From JAEUIE01 sp047602475 (GTDB taxonomy: Bacteria; Planctomycetota; Planctomycetia; Gemmatales; HRBIN36), in NCBI GenBank assembly GCA_047602475.1, contig JASGHE010000002.1, positions 558,001-622,000 on the forward strand: DNA of 64,000 nt, given 5' to 3'. Under the pieces are notes generated by a model that made no database searches, had not been told where the DNA came from, and saw only the letters and a list, made by a program, of their open reading frames with translations. Both the position numbers and the translations under genes were made by a program. Below, one piece after another: positions 53,648-62,206 of this stretch (position 1 is the stretch's first letter; each line of letters opens with the position of its first letter).

Positions 53648-54689
53648 TGATCGCCTCCCCGTTGCTGCGTGTGGAGAGAGCCACCCAGATATTGGGATTC
53701 ACATAGGCACTGACAAACCGCACTGAGCCGTCACCGAAGAGCACGTTGCACCCAGGGGTAGCGTGCTCGCCCCACATCTCATCGGTATGGCCAAAGGGAT
53801 TGTTGGGAGCATGAATAATCACCTGCGGATGATCACGCACATCAGGCCCGCTATGTGCCCCGACCAGGCAGCCACCTGTGTTGCTGTCCGAAGGCCAGGG
53901 ACGCAGATCGAGTCGAGGGCAGGTCACGGCACCGGGAACGACACCCACCCAGGTCTTGTTACTGAGAAATGAACTATGCTCACCAAGGAAAATGGTCTCG
54001 CTTAGCCCATCGCGAACATCCTGAATCCGTACCTTGGAGTTGCGATAAAACGGGCCATTGATGACGTGCGACAGCGTGCCGAACTGTTCAGGAACCTCGA
54101 AATCATACGACCCTGCAAAGGTACGTCCCCAGGGCTGATTTACTCCCGCATTGGTGACGTAGTGCGAATGGCCAAAAGTGATAGTGGGAGAAAAGGGGAT
54201 GCCATGCCTGCCGTCGCCAGAATCGTATTCGAGAGCAAAGCCGTCGCTGCCACCCGATGCAGCGGGGCAAAGGAAGAGGTTGATCTTCGTTTTCACGAAA
54301 GCCGCGTTCACCGGAGCCCAGCACGGGGCATTCAGGTTCAAGCTCTTATAGACATTGTCCTGCTCGATGTACGGCAAGAGCAGCGTGCCCCACGCCCAGC
54401 CATTAAGCCCATTCCAGTTATCATCGGGATAGCTGATACCAAATGCTGTGCCGGACTGCTGATTTGAGGTTCTCTGGTATGACGGAGGAAAGCGTCCATA
54501 GTCGCCATGATAGTTGTGCAGACCAATTCCCAACTGCCTGAGATTTCCGGCACACATCATCTTGTCCGCCGCTGCCCGCACCTTTTGAATCGCCGGCAGA
54601 AGCATGGCCATCAACAATGAGATAATGGCGATCACGACCAGCAACTCGATCAATGTAAAAGCAGTTCTTCGTCTTATCGGGAATCTCAT
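53634..54689 (-). CDS. DUF1559 protein with type IV pilin-like N-terminus
   Basis: A protein of 351 residues. RRTAFTLIELLVVIAIISLL is a prepilin peptidase site and hydrophobic helix. The DUF1559 body follows with CAGNLRQLGIGLHNYH and the carboxy-terminal H-x9-D-G-like CNVLFGDGSVRFV. This family is massively expanded in Planctomycetes; members are thought to form pseudopilin-like extracellular or envelope structures, but no specific role is known. It is followed by a small lipoprotein gene. Confidence 0.92.
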   Translation of the reverse strand: MRFPIRRRTAFTLIELLVVIAIISLLMAMLLPAIQKVRAAADKMMCAGNLRQLGIGLHNYHGDYGRFPPSYQRTSNQQSGTAFGISYPDDNWNGLNGWAWGTLLLPYIEQDNVYKSLNLNAPCWAPVNAAFVKTKINLFLCPAASGGSDGFALEYDSGDGRHGIPFSPTITFGHSHYVTNAGVNQPWGRTFAGSYDFEVPEQFGTLSHVINGPFYRNSKVRIQDVRDGLSETIFLGEHSSFLSNKTWVGVVPGAVTCPRLDLRPWPSDSNTGGCLVGAHSGPDVRDHPQVIIHAPNNPFGHTDEMWGEHATPGCNVLFGDGSVRFVSAYVNPNIWVALSTRSNGEAISEDY

Positions 54690-54846
54690 AGGTGTAGACC
54701 TTTAGGAATTAGCATCGAATAAGTTGAATTATTAGGCTAAGCTAATATTGATATGAGTCAAGACGAATCATCAGTTTTATCTATGCTAATGATCCTTCTA
54801 TTGCTTTAGATTACAGCTACTTCAATGGGTAATATCTAAGGGACGA

Positions 54847-55761
54847 TTAAACGGGGGTTTGCCTTTTGGCTCGTCCCGCAGCTTCCCGAATCGTGTTGCT
54901 CTGAATCTCGACAATATCTTCCATGTTCGGTGCATATCCGCCAGCCATCGTTATAGCCACCGGCAAGTGGCTGGCTTGGGACTTGTCCATTACCATTCGG
55001 TCTCGTGCCAGCAGTCCTGTTTTCGTCAACTTCAATCGGCCCAAACGGTCAGCTTCGTACGGATCAGCACCGGCCAGATAGATCACCAACTCGGGTGCTG
55101 ATTCTTTGATTGCTTGTTCGATACCCCGTTCCAAGGCGGCCAGATAGTCCTCATCACCCGTGCCATCTTCCAGTCCGATATCCAGTCGGCTCGGCACCTT
55201 CCTGAGGGGAAAGTTCTTCTCGCCATGAATGGAAAAGGTGTAGACACTCTCGGCATCTCGAAAGATGTCAGCGGTGCCGTTTCCCTGATGCACATCGCAA
55301 TCGACTATCAGAGCACGGCGAATCAGTTCCTCGGCCTGTAGCGCTCGAATGGCTACTGCTGAATCGTTGAAGATACAGAAGCCTTCCGCAAAGTCGTAGC
55401 CAGCATGATGGGTGCCGCCGGCGAGGTTGGCAGCGAAGCCATCAGTGAGCGCCGCGCGACAGGCTGCCAGGGTGCCACCCGAAGATCGCTTGCTGCGTTC
55501 GACCAGGGCCAGCGACCAGGGGAACCCCAGCCGACGGATTTCATCGTCTGTCATGTGACCCAACAACACTCGCTGAACATACCTTGGATCGTGAGCGCGG
55601 CGAAGATCATCCTCAGTCACTGCCTGAGGTTCGATCAAATCGCCAGGCTCGATGATTCGTTCAGCCAGCAACCGTTCCCGCAGCAGCCGATACTTCTGCA
55701 TCGGGAAGCGATGCCCTTCGGGGAGTGGAAGCACGAAATGATCACAGTAGAAGGCTTTCAT
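54847..55761 (-). CDS. Histone deacetylase family protein (arginase/deacetylase fold)
   Basis: A protein of 304 residues. Catalytic features: GGTHHAGYDFAEGFCIFNDSA with the His-His pair, DCDVHQGNGT with zinc-binding Asp and His, and AGADPYEADRLG with the third zinc ligand. It belongs to the bacterial class of zinc deacetylases (AcuC, acetylpolyamine amidohydrolase relatives). Substrate not deducible. Its ATG overlaps the stop of the preceding protoporphyrinogen oxidase gene (ATGA), so the two are translationally coupled. Confidence 0.9.
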   Translation of the reverse strand: MKAFYCDHFVLPLPEGHRFPMQKYRLLRERLLAERIIEPGDLIEPQAVTEDDLRRAHDPRYVQRVLLGHMTDDEIRRLGFPWSLALVERSKRSSGGTLAACRAALTDGFAANLAGGTHHAGYDFAEGFCIFNDSAVAIRALQAEELIRRALIVDCDVHQGNGTADIFRDAESVYTFSIHGEKNFPLRKVPSRLDIGLEDGTGDEDYLAALERGIEQAIKESAPELVIYLAGADPYEADRLGRLKLTKTGLLARDRMVMDKSQASHLPVAITMAGGYAPNMEDIVEIQSNTIREAAGRAKRQTPV

Positions 55762-57182
55762 AGCGGTGCCTTCACATCATCACGTACCAGTCTGGCGAGG
55801 CGTTCCGCCTGCATGGCACAGTCGTGCAGCGTAATGCCATAGTAAGCATTGCCTCCCAGGTAAAGGCCGCGATGCTTCTTGCTTTGCTCTTCGATCTTGC
55901 TCACCCGTAATCCATGCCCCAACGTATATTGCGGGATCGCTTTCGGCCAGCGTGTCAGATGCACGAACTGCGGTGGCTTAACGATCTTGAGCAGGTTTCG
56001 CAGCTCCCTGCGGGCCGCGATGATCAGCGCGTCATCTTCCCAGGAAAGCATCTCCTTCCGTTGCCAGCCGCCCATCGTCATCTGCAATAGCACATTGCCC
56101 TCGCCTGCACGGCCAGGGAAGTACGAGGAGGGGAACATCATCCTGAGCACATCACGTTTGAATCGCTGCGGCACCAGGAGGCTGTGCGAAGCGACATACC
56201 CCGGCACCTGATCGCTTCGATACCCCATGGCCAGCGAAATGACGTCTGCATGGGGGATACTCATAATGGTATCAGCCAGTTCCGTATCGAGATCAGCCAG
56301 GATTGCCGCTTGCTTCGGGGCGGGACACGCCAGCACAACCATGTCGGCTGGACGAGTCTGTCCATCACTACAGCGTACCAGCCAGCGGTGGGGCAGTCCG
56401 TCAGCTGCCTGTACGATCGACTGCACTCCGACGCCCAAGTGCGGCGCCTGCTTCAATTGAGCATGCAGCGCATCAACCAGCGTTCGCATGCCTTCTTTGA
56501 ACGAATAGTGCCCCATCCAGTCGTCCGTTAGCGCAATTCCAGCCTTGGCTGCCGCTTCACGTTCAGCCTGCAGGAGGCGCGGGTAGCCGCCCAGCACGTT
56601 GCCAAACTGCTGTTCCGAACGAGCCAGTTGCGGGAAGCCGGTCCGTACACTGATCGATCGGCCATCGCCGGCAAACTGATCGGTACCGAGAGCATCGCCG
56701 AGCAGGACAGCCAGTTCGGTGCCGACTCTCCGTTCGATGAACTGATAGATGCTCTCATCGTGCTTGTTCTTTTTCGCCCCGGAAAAGCGCAGCCGTTCGG
56801 TGAGCAGCCGAAAGGCGCTGCCCATCCCGAAGAGCGGCGAGGTCATTGCTTTGCCCAGTGTGGTGGGGATGAGCTGAATGACGCCATCATGATGAAGGAT
56901 AAGTCGTTTGCGAAATGCTGGGCCGGGTGTGATGAGTTGGTTCGTCAGCTTCAGACGATGACAGAGCTTCATCACTCCCAGACGATTGCCGGGGAACGAG
57001 ACAGGCCCCACTTCAGCGAGAAAATCATCGACACGTTCCGACCAGAGCATGCCGCCGACGCGCTGCTGAGTTTCAAGCAGGGTGATTTCCGCCTCGGGCA
57101 GCCTTGATTGCAGTTCATACGCCGTCGCCAGGCCGGAAAACCCGGCTCCGACGATCACGATGCGTGTCTGCTGTTGGGGCAT
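55758..57182 (-). CDS. hemG: Protoporphyrinogen oxidase (FAD-dependent)
   Basis: Oxidises protoporphyrinogen IX (or coproporphyrinogen III in the alternative pathway) in haem synthesis. The protein has 474 residues. The FAD motif is RIVIVGAGFSGLATAYELQ, then TLLETQQRVGGMLWSE. The C-terminal GLYLGGNAYYGITLHDCAMQAERLA completes the FAD site and is typical of the HemY/PgoX type. ATG at 57182 is fixed by the FAD motif; the frame upstream to 57266 only translates a dispersed repeat. The symbol hemY is also used for this type. Haem demand fits the many c-type haem proteins in the window. Confidence 0.9.
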   Translation of the reverse strand: MPQQQTRIVIVGAGFSGLATAYELQSRLPEAEITLLETQQRVGGMLWSERVDDFLAEVGPVSFPGNRLGVMKLCHRLKLTNQLITPGPAFRKRLILHHDGVIQLIPTTLGKAMTSPLFGMGSAFRLLTERLRFSGAKKNKHDESIYQFIERRVGTELAVLLGDALGTDQFAGDGRSISVRTGFPQLARSEQQFGNVLGGYPRLLQAEREAAAKAGIALTDDWMGHYSFKEGMRTLVDALHAQLKQAPHLGVGVQSIVQAADGLPHRWLVRCSDGQTRPADMVVLACPAPKQAAILADLDTELADTIMSIPHADVISLAMGYRSDQVPGYVASHSLLVPQRFKRDVLRMMFPSSYFPGRAGEGNVLLQMTMGGWQRKEMLSWEDDALIIAARRELRNLLKIVKPPQFVHLTRWPKAIPQYTLGHGLRVSKIEEQSKKHRGLYLGGNAYYGITLHDCAMQAERLARLVRDDVKAPL

Positions 57183-57211
57183 GTCTACCCTTGAGGCGTC
57201 TAGTTCAATGC

Positions 57212-57254
57212 ACCCCCTCACCCCCAACCCCTCTCCCTCCGGGGGAGAGGGGAG
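57212..57254. repeat. Dispersed C-rich repeat with hairpin
   Basis: CCCCTCACCCCCAACCCC followed by a 10-bp hairpin (57228-57237 paired with 57243-57252). This C-rich unit is familiar from intergenic spaces of many bacterial genomes. It lies between pheT and the haem gene. Confidence 0.65.
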
Positions 57255-57271
57255 AATGGCAATCACTCTAT

Positions 57272-59773
57272 CTAAGCACGAAGGGTGGCACCGAGTAATT
57301 TTTCGACTCTGCCGACGATCTTGGAACGCAGCTTCACGACTTCTTTGTCAGTGAGGCTGCGGTCGTCAGCCTGGTACATCAAAGCATACGCCAAACTTTT
57401 CTTTCCTGCCGGTAGATTTGCCCCTCGATAGACATCGAACAGCCTGACTCGCTTGAGCATCTCGCCACCACCTGCTCGTATCTCAGCCTCCAGCTTAGCA
57501 GCGGGCAACGCTTCATCGACAACCAGCGCAATGTCTTCCAGTACCGGTGGGAACGTAGTGATCGACTTGAACTTGTGCAGCGTTGGTATCACCGCCAGTA
57601 ACGCATCAAGATTAAGGTCAGCGACAAAGACCTTACGACGACCCAGTTCATAGCTGGCGTTCAGCGTCGGATGCAATTGGCCGATGGTCCCTACGTTGAT
57701 CGAGTCGCAGAGCACTTCCGAGGCTTGTCCCGGATGAAGTTCAGGAGCTTGTACCGGATTGAAAGCGATCTCGTCAACATGCAACCGAGTCAGCAGCGAT
57801 TCGATGATGCCTTTCAGATCAAAGAAGTCCATCGCAGCCGCTGCGGTCTGGCTGTCCCAATGCTCGGTGGTGCGTGGCCCGGTGATGACGATCGATAGCC
57901 GTCGGGTTTCCAGCGGAAGTGGTTGCCCTTCAGCAGGCAGATAGACCTGCCCGATTTCGAAGAGCCGCACGCCGGGCCGCTGCCGAAGGTTGCTGGCTGC
58001 CACCTGGAGAACGCTGGCCAGCACACTGCGGCGCATGATGCCACGCTCGCTGTGAATGGGGTTAGCCAATTCGACCGCTGCCCCGGTGATGCCCAGCGGC
58101 GCTTCCTTCTCCGGGCTGGTCAGTGAATAGCACATCACTTCCTGCATGCCCAGGCTTGTCAGGATGTCGCGCACTCTCTCTTCACCTTGCAGAGCGATAT
58201 TGTCCCTTTGAATCGGCAGCTCGTCAGCCAGCATGGTGGTGGGCAACTTGTCGTAGCCATAGATGCGGGCGATGTCTTCGACCAGATCAGCGGCGCCGGC
58301 TTGAATATCGACCCGATGCACCGGTGGCACCACGTTGAAGCTAGCCGTGCCATTGGGGCCATCCACCTGGTATTCGAGGGAACGGAGGATGCGGGCAATG
58401 TCAGCGGCGGGAATACTCATACCCAGCAGCCGTTCGACGTAGGCCAGCTCCAGCTTGATAGGCGTAGCTGCCAGCGGAGATGGGTAGCAATCGATGACAC
58501 CCTGGCAGACGGTGCCGCCCGCTAACTGCCGCAGGGTCTCCGCGGCGCGTTCACCAGTGATGAGGGCGAGTTCGGGATGCAGTCCCTTGCTGAAGCGGGT
58601 GCTCGCTTCGCTGAAGAGGTTGAGTTCCCGTGCTGTCTTGCGAACCGAAGCAGCGTTGAAGTGGGCTGATTCGAGCAGCACGTTCTTCGTCGTATCGGTA
58701 ACTTCGGTCTCAAGTCCGCCCATGACGCCTGCTAACGCAACTGGGCCGATAGCATCTGCGATGATGAGATGATGTGGCTCCAGCTTGCGCTCCACATTAT
58801 CCAGCGTGGTGAGCTTCTCGCCCGGCTTGGCGTTCCGCACCGTGATGACCGGAGCCGCCCCCTTGGACCGAACCAGCAGCTTATCGAAATCGAAAGCATG
58901 CAGCGGCTGCCCCATCTTGAGCATCATGTAGTTGGTGATGTCGACAATGTTGCTGATCGGCCGCATCCCCATCAGCGACAGCCTTCGCTGCATCCAGTGG
59001 GGTGATGGGCCGATGGTCACGCCTTCGATCAACGTAGCAGTATAACGGCGGGACAGGTTGGGATCAGCGATCTCTACTTTTACTTTGCCTTCAATGCTCT
59101 TGCCAGTCTGTGAGACAGCCAGCGAAGGCGACTTAAGCCGTTGGCCGGTGAGGGCAGCGACTTCACGAGCCAGACCGACGATCGACAGGCACCGGGCCAT
59201 GTTGGGAAGCACATCGATTTCGAGAACGATGTCGCCAAGGATATCAACCAGTGGTGCGCCGACCGGCGTTTCGGGAGGCAGCAGCACAATGCCTTCATGA
59301 TCGTCAGCAATGCCCAGCTCACGCACTGAACAGACCATCGAATCGCTGGCGAAGCCCCGGATCGGCTTGGGCTTCAGTTCCTTGAGTTCCTTCTTCTCGG
59401 AGTAGCCATCGAAGAGAATCGCCCCGGCGTAGGCCAGCACAACGACCTGACCACTCTCGCCGGGAGCCACGTTCCCGGCCCCGGTGATGACCGTCTTGGG
59501 CTCGCCTCCCTTGCCCAGATCGAGCTTGAGAAACTTGAGCTTATCAGTCTCAGGCACCTTGGTGATCTCCATCACCTTGGCGGTGACGATCTTGTCCTTC
59601 GCCCACACCGGTCCCGGCTCGTCGATCTTGCACTTCAGCCCCTCCGGCACCGGCACACCGACCAGTTTCACGCTGATCACTTCCAGCCCAGCCAGGGTCA
59701 GCTTGTCGACCAGTTCTGGTACGGTAATGGTGAGATCGACATATTCTTTGAGCCAGGAAATGGGCAGCTTCAT
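57272..59773 (-). CDS. pheT: Phenylalanine-tRNA ligase beta subunit
   Basis: The beta chain of the alpha2-beta2 PheRS. The protein has 833 residues. MKLPISWLKEYVDLT is the canonical start. An EMAP-like tRNA-binding domain (about 40-165) has VVVLAYAGAILFDG and DDHEGIVLLP. B3/B4 editing domain, B5 domain (about 420-500), the catalytic-like core (ERVRDILTSLGMQEVMCYSL) and the C-terminal anticodon-binding FDX-ACB domain (FPPVLEDIALVVDE) are all present. pheS does not precede it, so the usual pheST pair is split. The gene stands before the haem gene on the same strand, separated by a C-rich repeat. Confidence 0.95.
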   Translation of the reverse strand: MKLPISWLKEYVDLTITVPELVDKLTLAGLEVISVKLVGVPVPEGLKCKIDEPGPVWAKDKIVTAKVMEITKVPETDKLKFLKLDLGKGGEPKTVITGAGNVAPGESGQVVVLAYAGAILFDGYSEKKELKELKPKPIRGFASDSMVCSVRELGIADDHEGIVLLPPETPVGAPLVDILGDIVLEIDVLPNMARCLSIVGLAREVAALTGQRLKSPSLAVSQTGKSIEGKVKVEIADPNLSRRYTATLIEGVTIGPSPHWMQRRLSLMGMRPISNIVDITNYMMLKMGQPLHAFDFDKLLVRSKGAAPVITVRNAKPGEKLTTLDNVERKLEPHHLIIADAIGPVALAGVMGGLETEVTDTTKNVLLESAHFNAASVRKTARELNLFSEASTRFSKGLHPELALITGERAAETLRQLAGGTVCQGVIDCYPSPLAATPIKLELAYVERLLGMSIPAADIARILRSLEYQVDGPNGTASFNVVPPVHRVDIQAGAADLVEDIARIYGYDKLPTTMLADELPIQRDNIALQGEERVRDILTSLGMQEVMCYSLTSPEKEAPLGITGAAVELANPIHSERGIMRRSVLASVLQVAASNLRQRPGVRLFEIGQVYLPAEGQPLPLETRRLSIVITGPRTTEHWDSQTAAAAMDFFDLKGIIESLLTRLHVDEIAFNPVQAPELHPGQASEVLCDSINVGTIGQLHPTLNASYELGRRKVFVADLNLDALLAVIPTLHKFKSITTFPPVLEDIALVVDEALPAAKLEAEIRAGGGEMLKRVRLFDVYRGANLPAGKKSLAYALMYQADDRSLTDKEVVKLRSKIVGRVEKLLGATLRA

Positions 59774-59860
59774 GAACGGTTCCTAAACGAAGGTAACCTA
59801 ACTATTAAATGGCTGGCTGAGGAAGGAACCAGTAGCCAGTGGCAAGATGGTAATGGCAAT

Positions 59861-59936
59861 GACAGCCTGAAGCGCAAGCGAGGGGGCGCGTGCAATCGCG
59901 AGGTCCACCCTCGCTGGCGCTTCAGGCTGCCATGGC
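59861..59936. repeat. 76-bp imperfect palindromic dispersed repeat, copy 2 (inverted)
   Basis: The reverse complement of the element at 12460-12535, with eight differences. The arms TGAAGCGCAAGCGAGGG / CCCTCGCTGGCGCTTCA are conserved. It lies in the divergent space between pheT and the esterase gene, 67 bases upstream of the latter, so it is not a simple terminator here. Confidence 0.8.
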
Positions 59937-60002
59937 TATCATTTCTCTTGCACACCCATCGGAAATATCCGATGCTACAGTCTCCCGCCTAGGAATCCCA
60001 CC

Positions 60003-62060
60003 ATGCGATTGTTACTCCTCTCCGTTGTCTGTTTGCTACCTAGTCTGATCCTCGCCGGTGATCCACCTTCGCAGGTCTTCTCGCCATCACGTCTACCCAA
60101 TGATGGCCGACTGAAGCCCTATCATCTGGATCGGCCTTATGCCTTCACCGGTGACTTTGCCTCGAAGGAAGCGTGGGAGAAGCGGGCAGGGCAACTGCGA
60201 ACGCAACTCCTGGTCTCGCTTGGTCTGTTCCCCATGCCGGAGAAGACGCCACTCAATGCTGTGGTGCATGGCAAGATCGATAAGGGCGACTACACCATCG
60301 AAAAGGTCTACTTCGCCAGCATGCCCGGCCACTATGTTTGTGGCAACCTCTATCGCCCCAAGAATGTCAAAGGCAAGGCTCCCGTCGTCCTCAATCCACA
60401 TGGCCACTTCACCGAAGGCCGCTTCACTAAAGAACCCGACAATGTGGTGAAGCGTGATCTCGCTTCTCACGGTGAAGAGTTCGAGGAAGGCGCTCGCTAT
60501 CCTCTCCAAGCCGCTGCGGTCGGTCTCGCCCGGCTTGGCTGTATCGTCTTCCATTACGACATGGTAGGCTACGCCGACACCACCCAGCCCATCCCCCACC
60601 GGGTGGGTTTCAACGCCCTGCAAGCTGAGCTTCGTCTGCAAAGCTTCCTTGGCCTGCAGACGTGGAACAGTATCCGTGCTCTCGACTTCGTCTGCGATCT
60701 GCCCGATGTCGATACCAAACGCATCGGCGTCACTGGGGCCAGTGGCGGTGGCACGCAGACCTTTCTCCTCTGCGCTCTTGATCCTCGCCCCACCGTCGCC
60801 TTCCCGGCGGTGATGGTCTCAGCCAACATGCAGGGGGGCTGCATCTGCGAGAACGCTTCTCTCCTTCGAGTGGGCACGAACAACGTCGAGATCGCTGCCC
60901 TCTTCGCTCCCAAGCCTCAGGCCATGACCGGCGCCAACGACTGGACCCACGACATCGAAACCCGTGGTCTGCCTGAACTGAAAAAGATCTATGGCCTCTA
61001 CGGCGCTGCGGACAAGGTCAACGCCAAGCACTTCTCCTTCCCACACAACTACAACCAGGTCTGCCGGGAGATGTTCTACGAGTGGTTCAACAAGTACTTC
61101 GAGCTGGGGCATTCCTCGCCGATCAAGGAACAGCACTTCTCGCCAATGTCTGCCAAGGAGCTCAGCGTCTTCGATGCCGACCATCCCCGTCCAAAAGACT
61201 GGCTGCCTGCCCAGCGCTTGCAGGAGACCATGACCGCCGCCAGCGATGCTCAGTTGGTAGCGATGAAAAAGAACGATCCGAAGGCCTTTGCAGCATTGCA
61301 GCGTCAGGCCCTGGAAGCTATTTGTGGCACCAGTCTGCCTGAAGCAGGAACGACGAAAGCAACGCAGATCAGCTTCGATCAAAAAGAAGGGTATTCGGTC
61401 TGGAAAGGCACCCAGACGCGCAAAGGCACCGACGATGAAGTGCCGATCCTCGCCATTGTTCCCCCGAAAGAAAAGCAGACCGGCGTCGCTGTTGTCTGGG
61501 CTGATGCTAAAGGCAAGGCGGCCCTGTTCGCTGAGGATGGCACCCTGATTCCTGCCGTGCAGAAGCTTGTCGATAGCGGTGCCGCGGTGATGGGGGTCGA
61601 TGTCTTCCTCACCGGCGAGTGGAACCTGCCGGGCAAACCAACCGCCATTCCGATGGTGCCTCAGAAGCACCACAAGGATGTGCCGTTCCTCGGCTACTGG
61701 CTGGGCTACAACCGCAGCATTCCCGCTCAGAGAGCCCATGATCTGCTCACGGTCATCAGTCATCTCAAACAGCGGAAGGATGTCAAGGAAGTCTGGCTGA
61801 TCGGCACCGGCGAAGCAGGCCCTTGGGCAGGAATAACGGCTGCCTTTGCCGGCGACCAGTTGAGTAAAGTGGCTGTCAGCGAAGTCAACTTTGACTTCCG
61901 CAAGATTAATAGCCCCGATGACCCGATGTTGCTGCCCGGCGGTCTCAAGTACTTTGGGGTTTATCGAATTGGTTCCATAGTTAAGCCTTTGCATCCCGTC
62001 ATTGCGATCCAGAGTGACAGCACGGTGGATATGGTGAATGCTTTACTTACTCAGCGCTAA
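60003..62060 (+). CDS. Secreted tandem alpha/beta-hydrolase (acetylxylan-esterase-like)
   Basis: A protein of 685 residues. Signal peptide (1 to about 19). The first alpha/beta hydrolase (about 60-370) has nucleophile GVTGASGGGTQT (Ser in G-x-S-x-G), an oxyanion-side NPHGHF, a likely Asp in YGAADKVNAKH, and the catalytic His in FPHNYNQ. A second, shorter domain (about 470-680) keeps the fold pattern, but its elbow reads GTGEAGPW, with Glu where the nucleophilic Ser should be. It is probably non-catalytic. Family members in planctomycetes are annotated as acetylxylan esterases or alpha/beta hydrolases. A polysaccharide-deacetylating role fits but is unproved. Confidence 0.85.
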   Translation: MRLLLLSVVCLLPSLILAGDPPSQVFSPSRLPNDGRLKPYHLDRPYAFTGDFASKEAWEKRAGQLRTQLLVSLGLFPMPEKTPLNAVVHGKIDKGDYTIEKVYFASMPGHYVCGNLYRPKNVKGKAPVVLNPHGHFTEGRFTKEPDNVVKRDLASHGEEFEEGARYPLQAAAVGLARLGCIVFHYDMVGYADTTQPIPHRVGFNALQAELRLQSFLGLQTWNSIRALDFVCDLPDVDTKRIGVTGASGGGTQTFLLCALDPRPTVAFPAVMVSANMQGGCICENASLLRVGTNNVEIAALFAPKPQAMTGANDWTHDIETRGLPELKKIYGLYGAADKVNAKHFSFPHNYNQVCREMFYEWFNKYFELGHSSPIKEQHFSPMSAKELSVFDADHPRPKDWLPAQRLQETMTAASDAQLVAMKKNDPKAFAALQRQALEAICGTSLPEAGTTKATQISFDQKEGYSVWKGTQTRKGTDDEVPILAIVPPKEKQTGVAVVWADAKGKAALFAEDGTLIPAVQKLVDSGAAVMGVDVFLTGEWNLPGKPTAIPMVPQKHHKDVPFLGYWLGYNRSIPAQRAHDLLTVISHLKQRKDVKEVWLIGTGEAGPWAGITAAFAGDQLSKVAVSEVNFDFRKINSPDDPMLLPGGLKYFGVYRIGSIVKPLHPVIAIQSDSTVDMVNALLTQR

Positions 62061-62080
62061 TACGGGAGCCTTCTCAGTGC

Positions 62081-62196
62081 GAGCGGGGGGCGTCAGCCCC
62101 CTGAGGAAGTGTCACACTCGTCTCTGTCCTATTCGCAGTTGCATAGATTGTTGTGAAGGAAGCAAGGTTTACTCAGGGGGCTGACGCCCCCCGCTC
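62081..62196. repeat. REPIN-like pair of inverted 25-bp repeats
   Basis: The 25-base arms at 62081-62105 and 62172-62196 are exact reverse complements. Each arm alone also folds: GGGGGC-GTCA-GCCCCC. The 66-base middle is not repetitive. This doublet form is that of REPIN elements. It lies between convergent genes and may end transcription from both sides. Confidence 0.75.
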
Positions 62197-62206
62197 ACAT
62201 TCGATA

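Noticed and set aside
60819..61994. 391-codon minus-strand frame opposite the esterase gene
   Set aside because: Shadow frame; the plus strand carries a signal peptide, a nucleophile elbow and a full domain pair.
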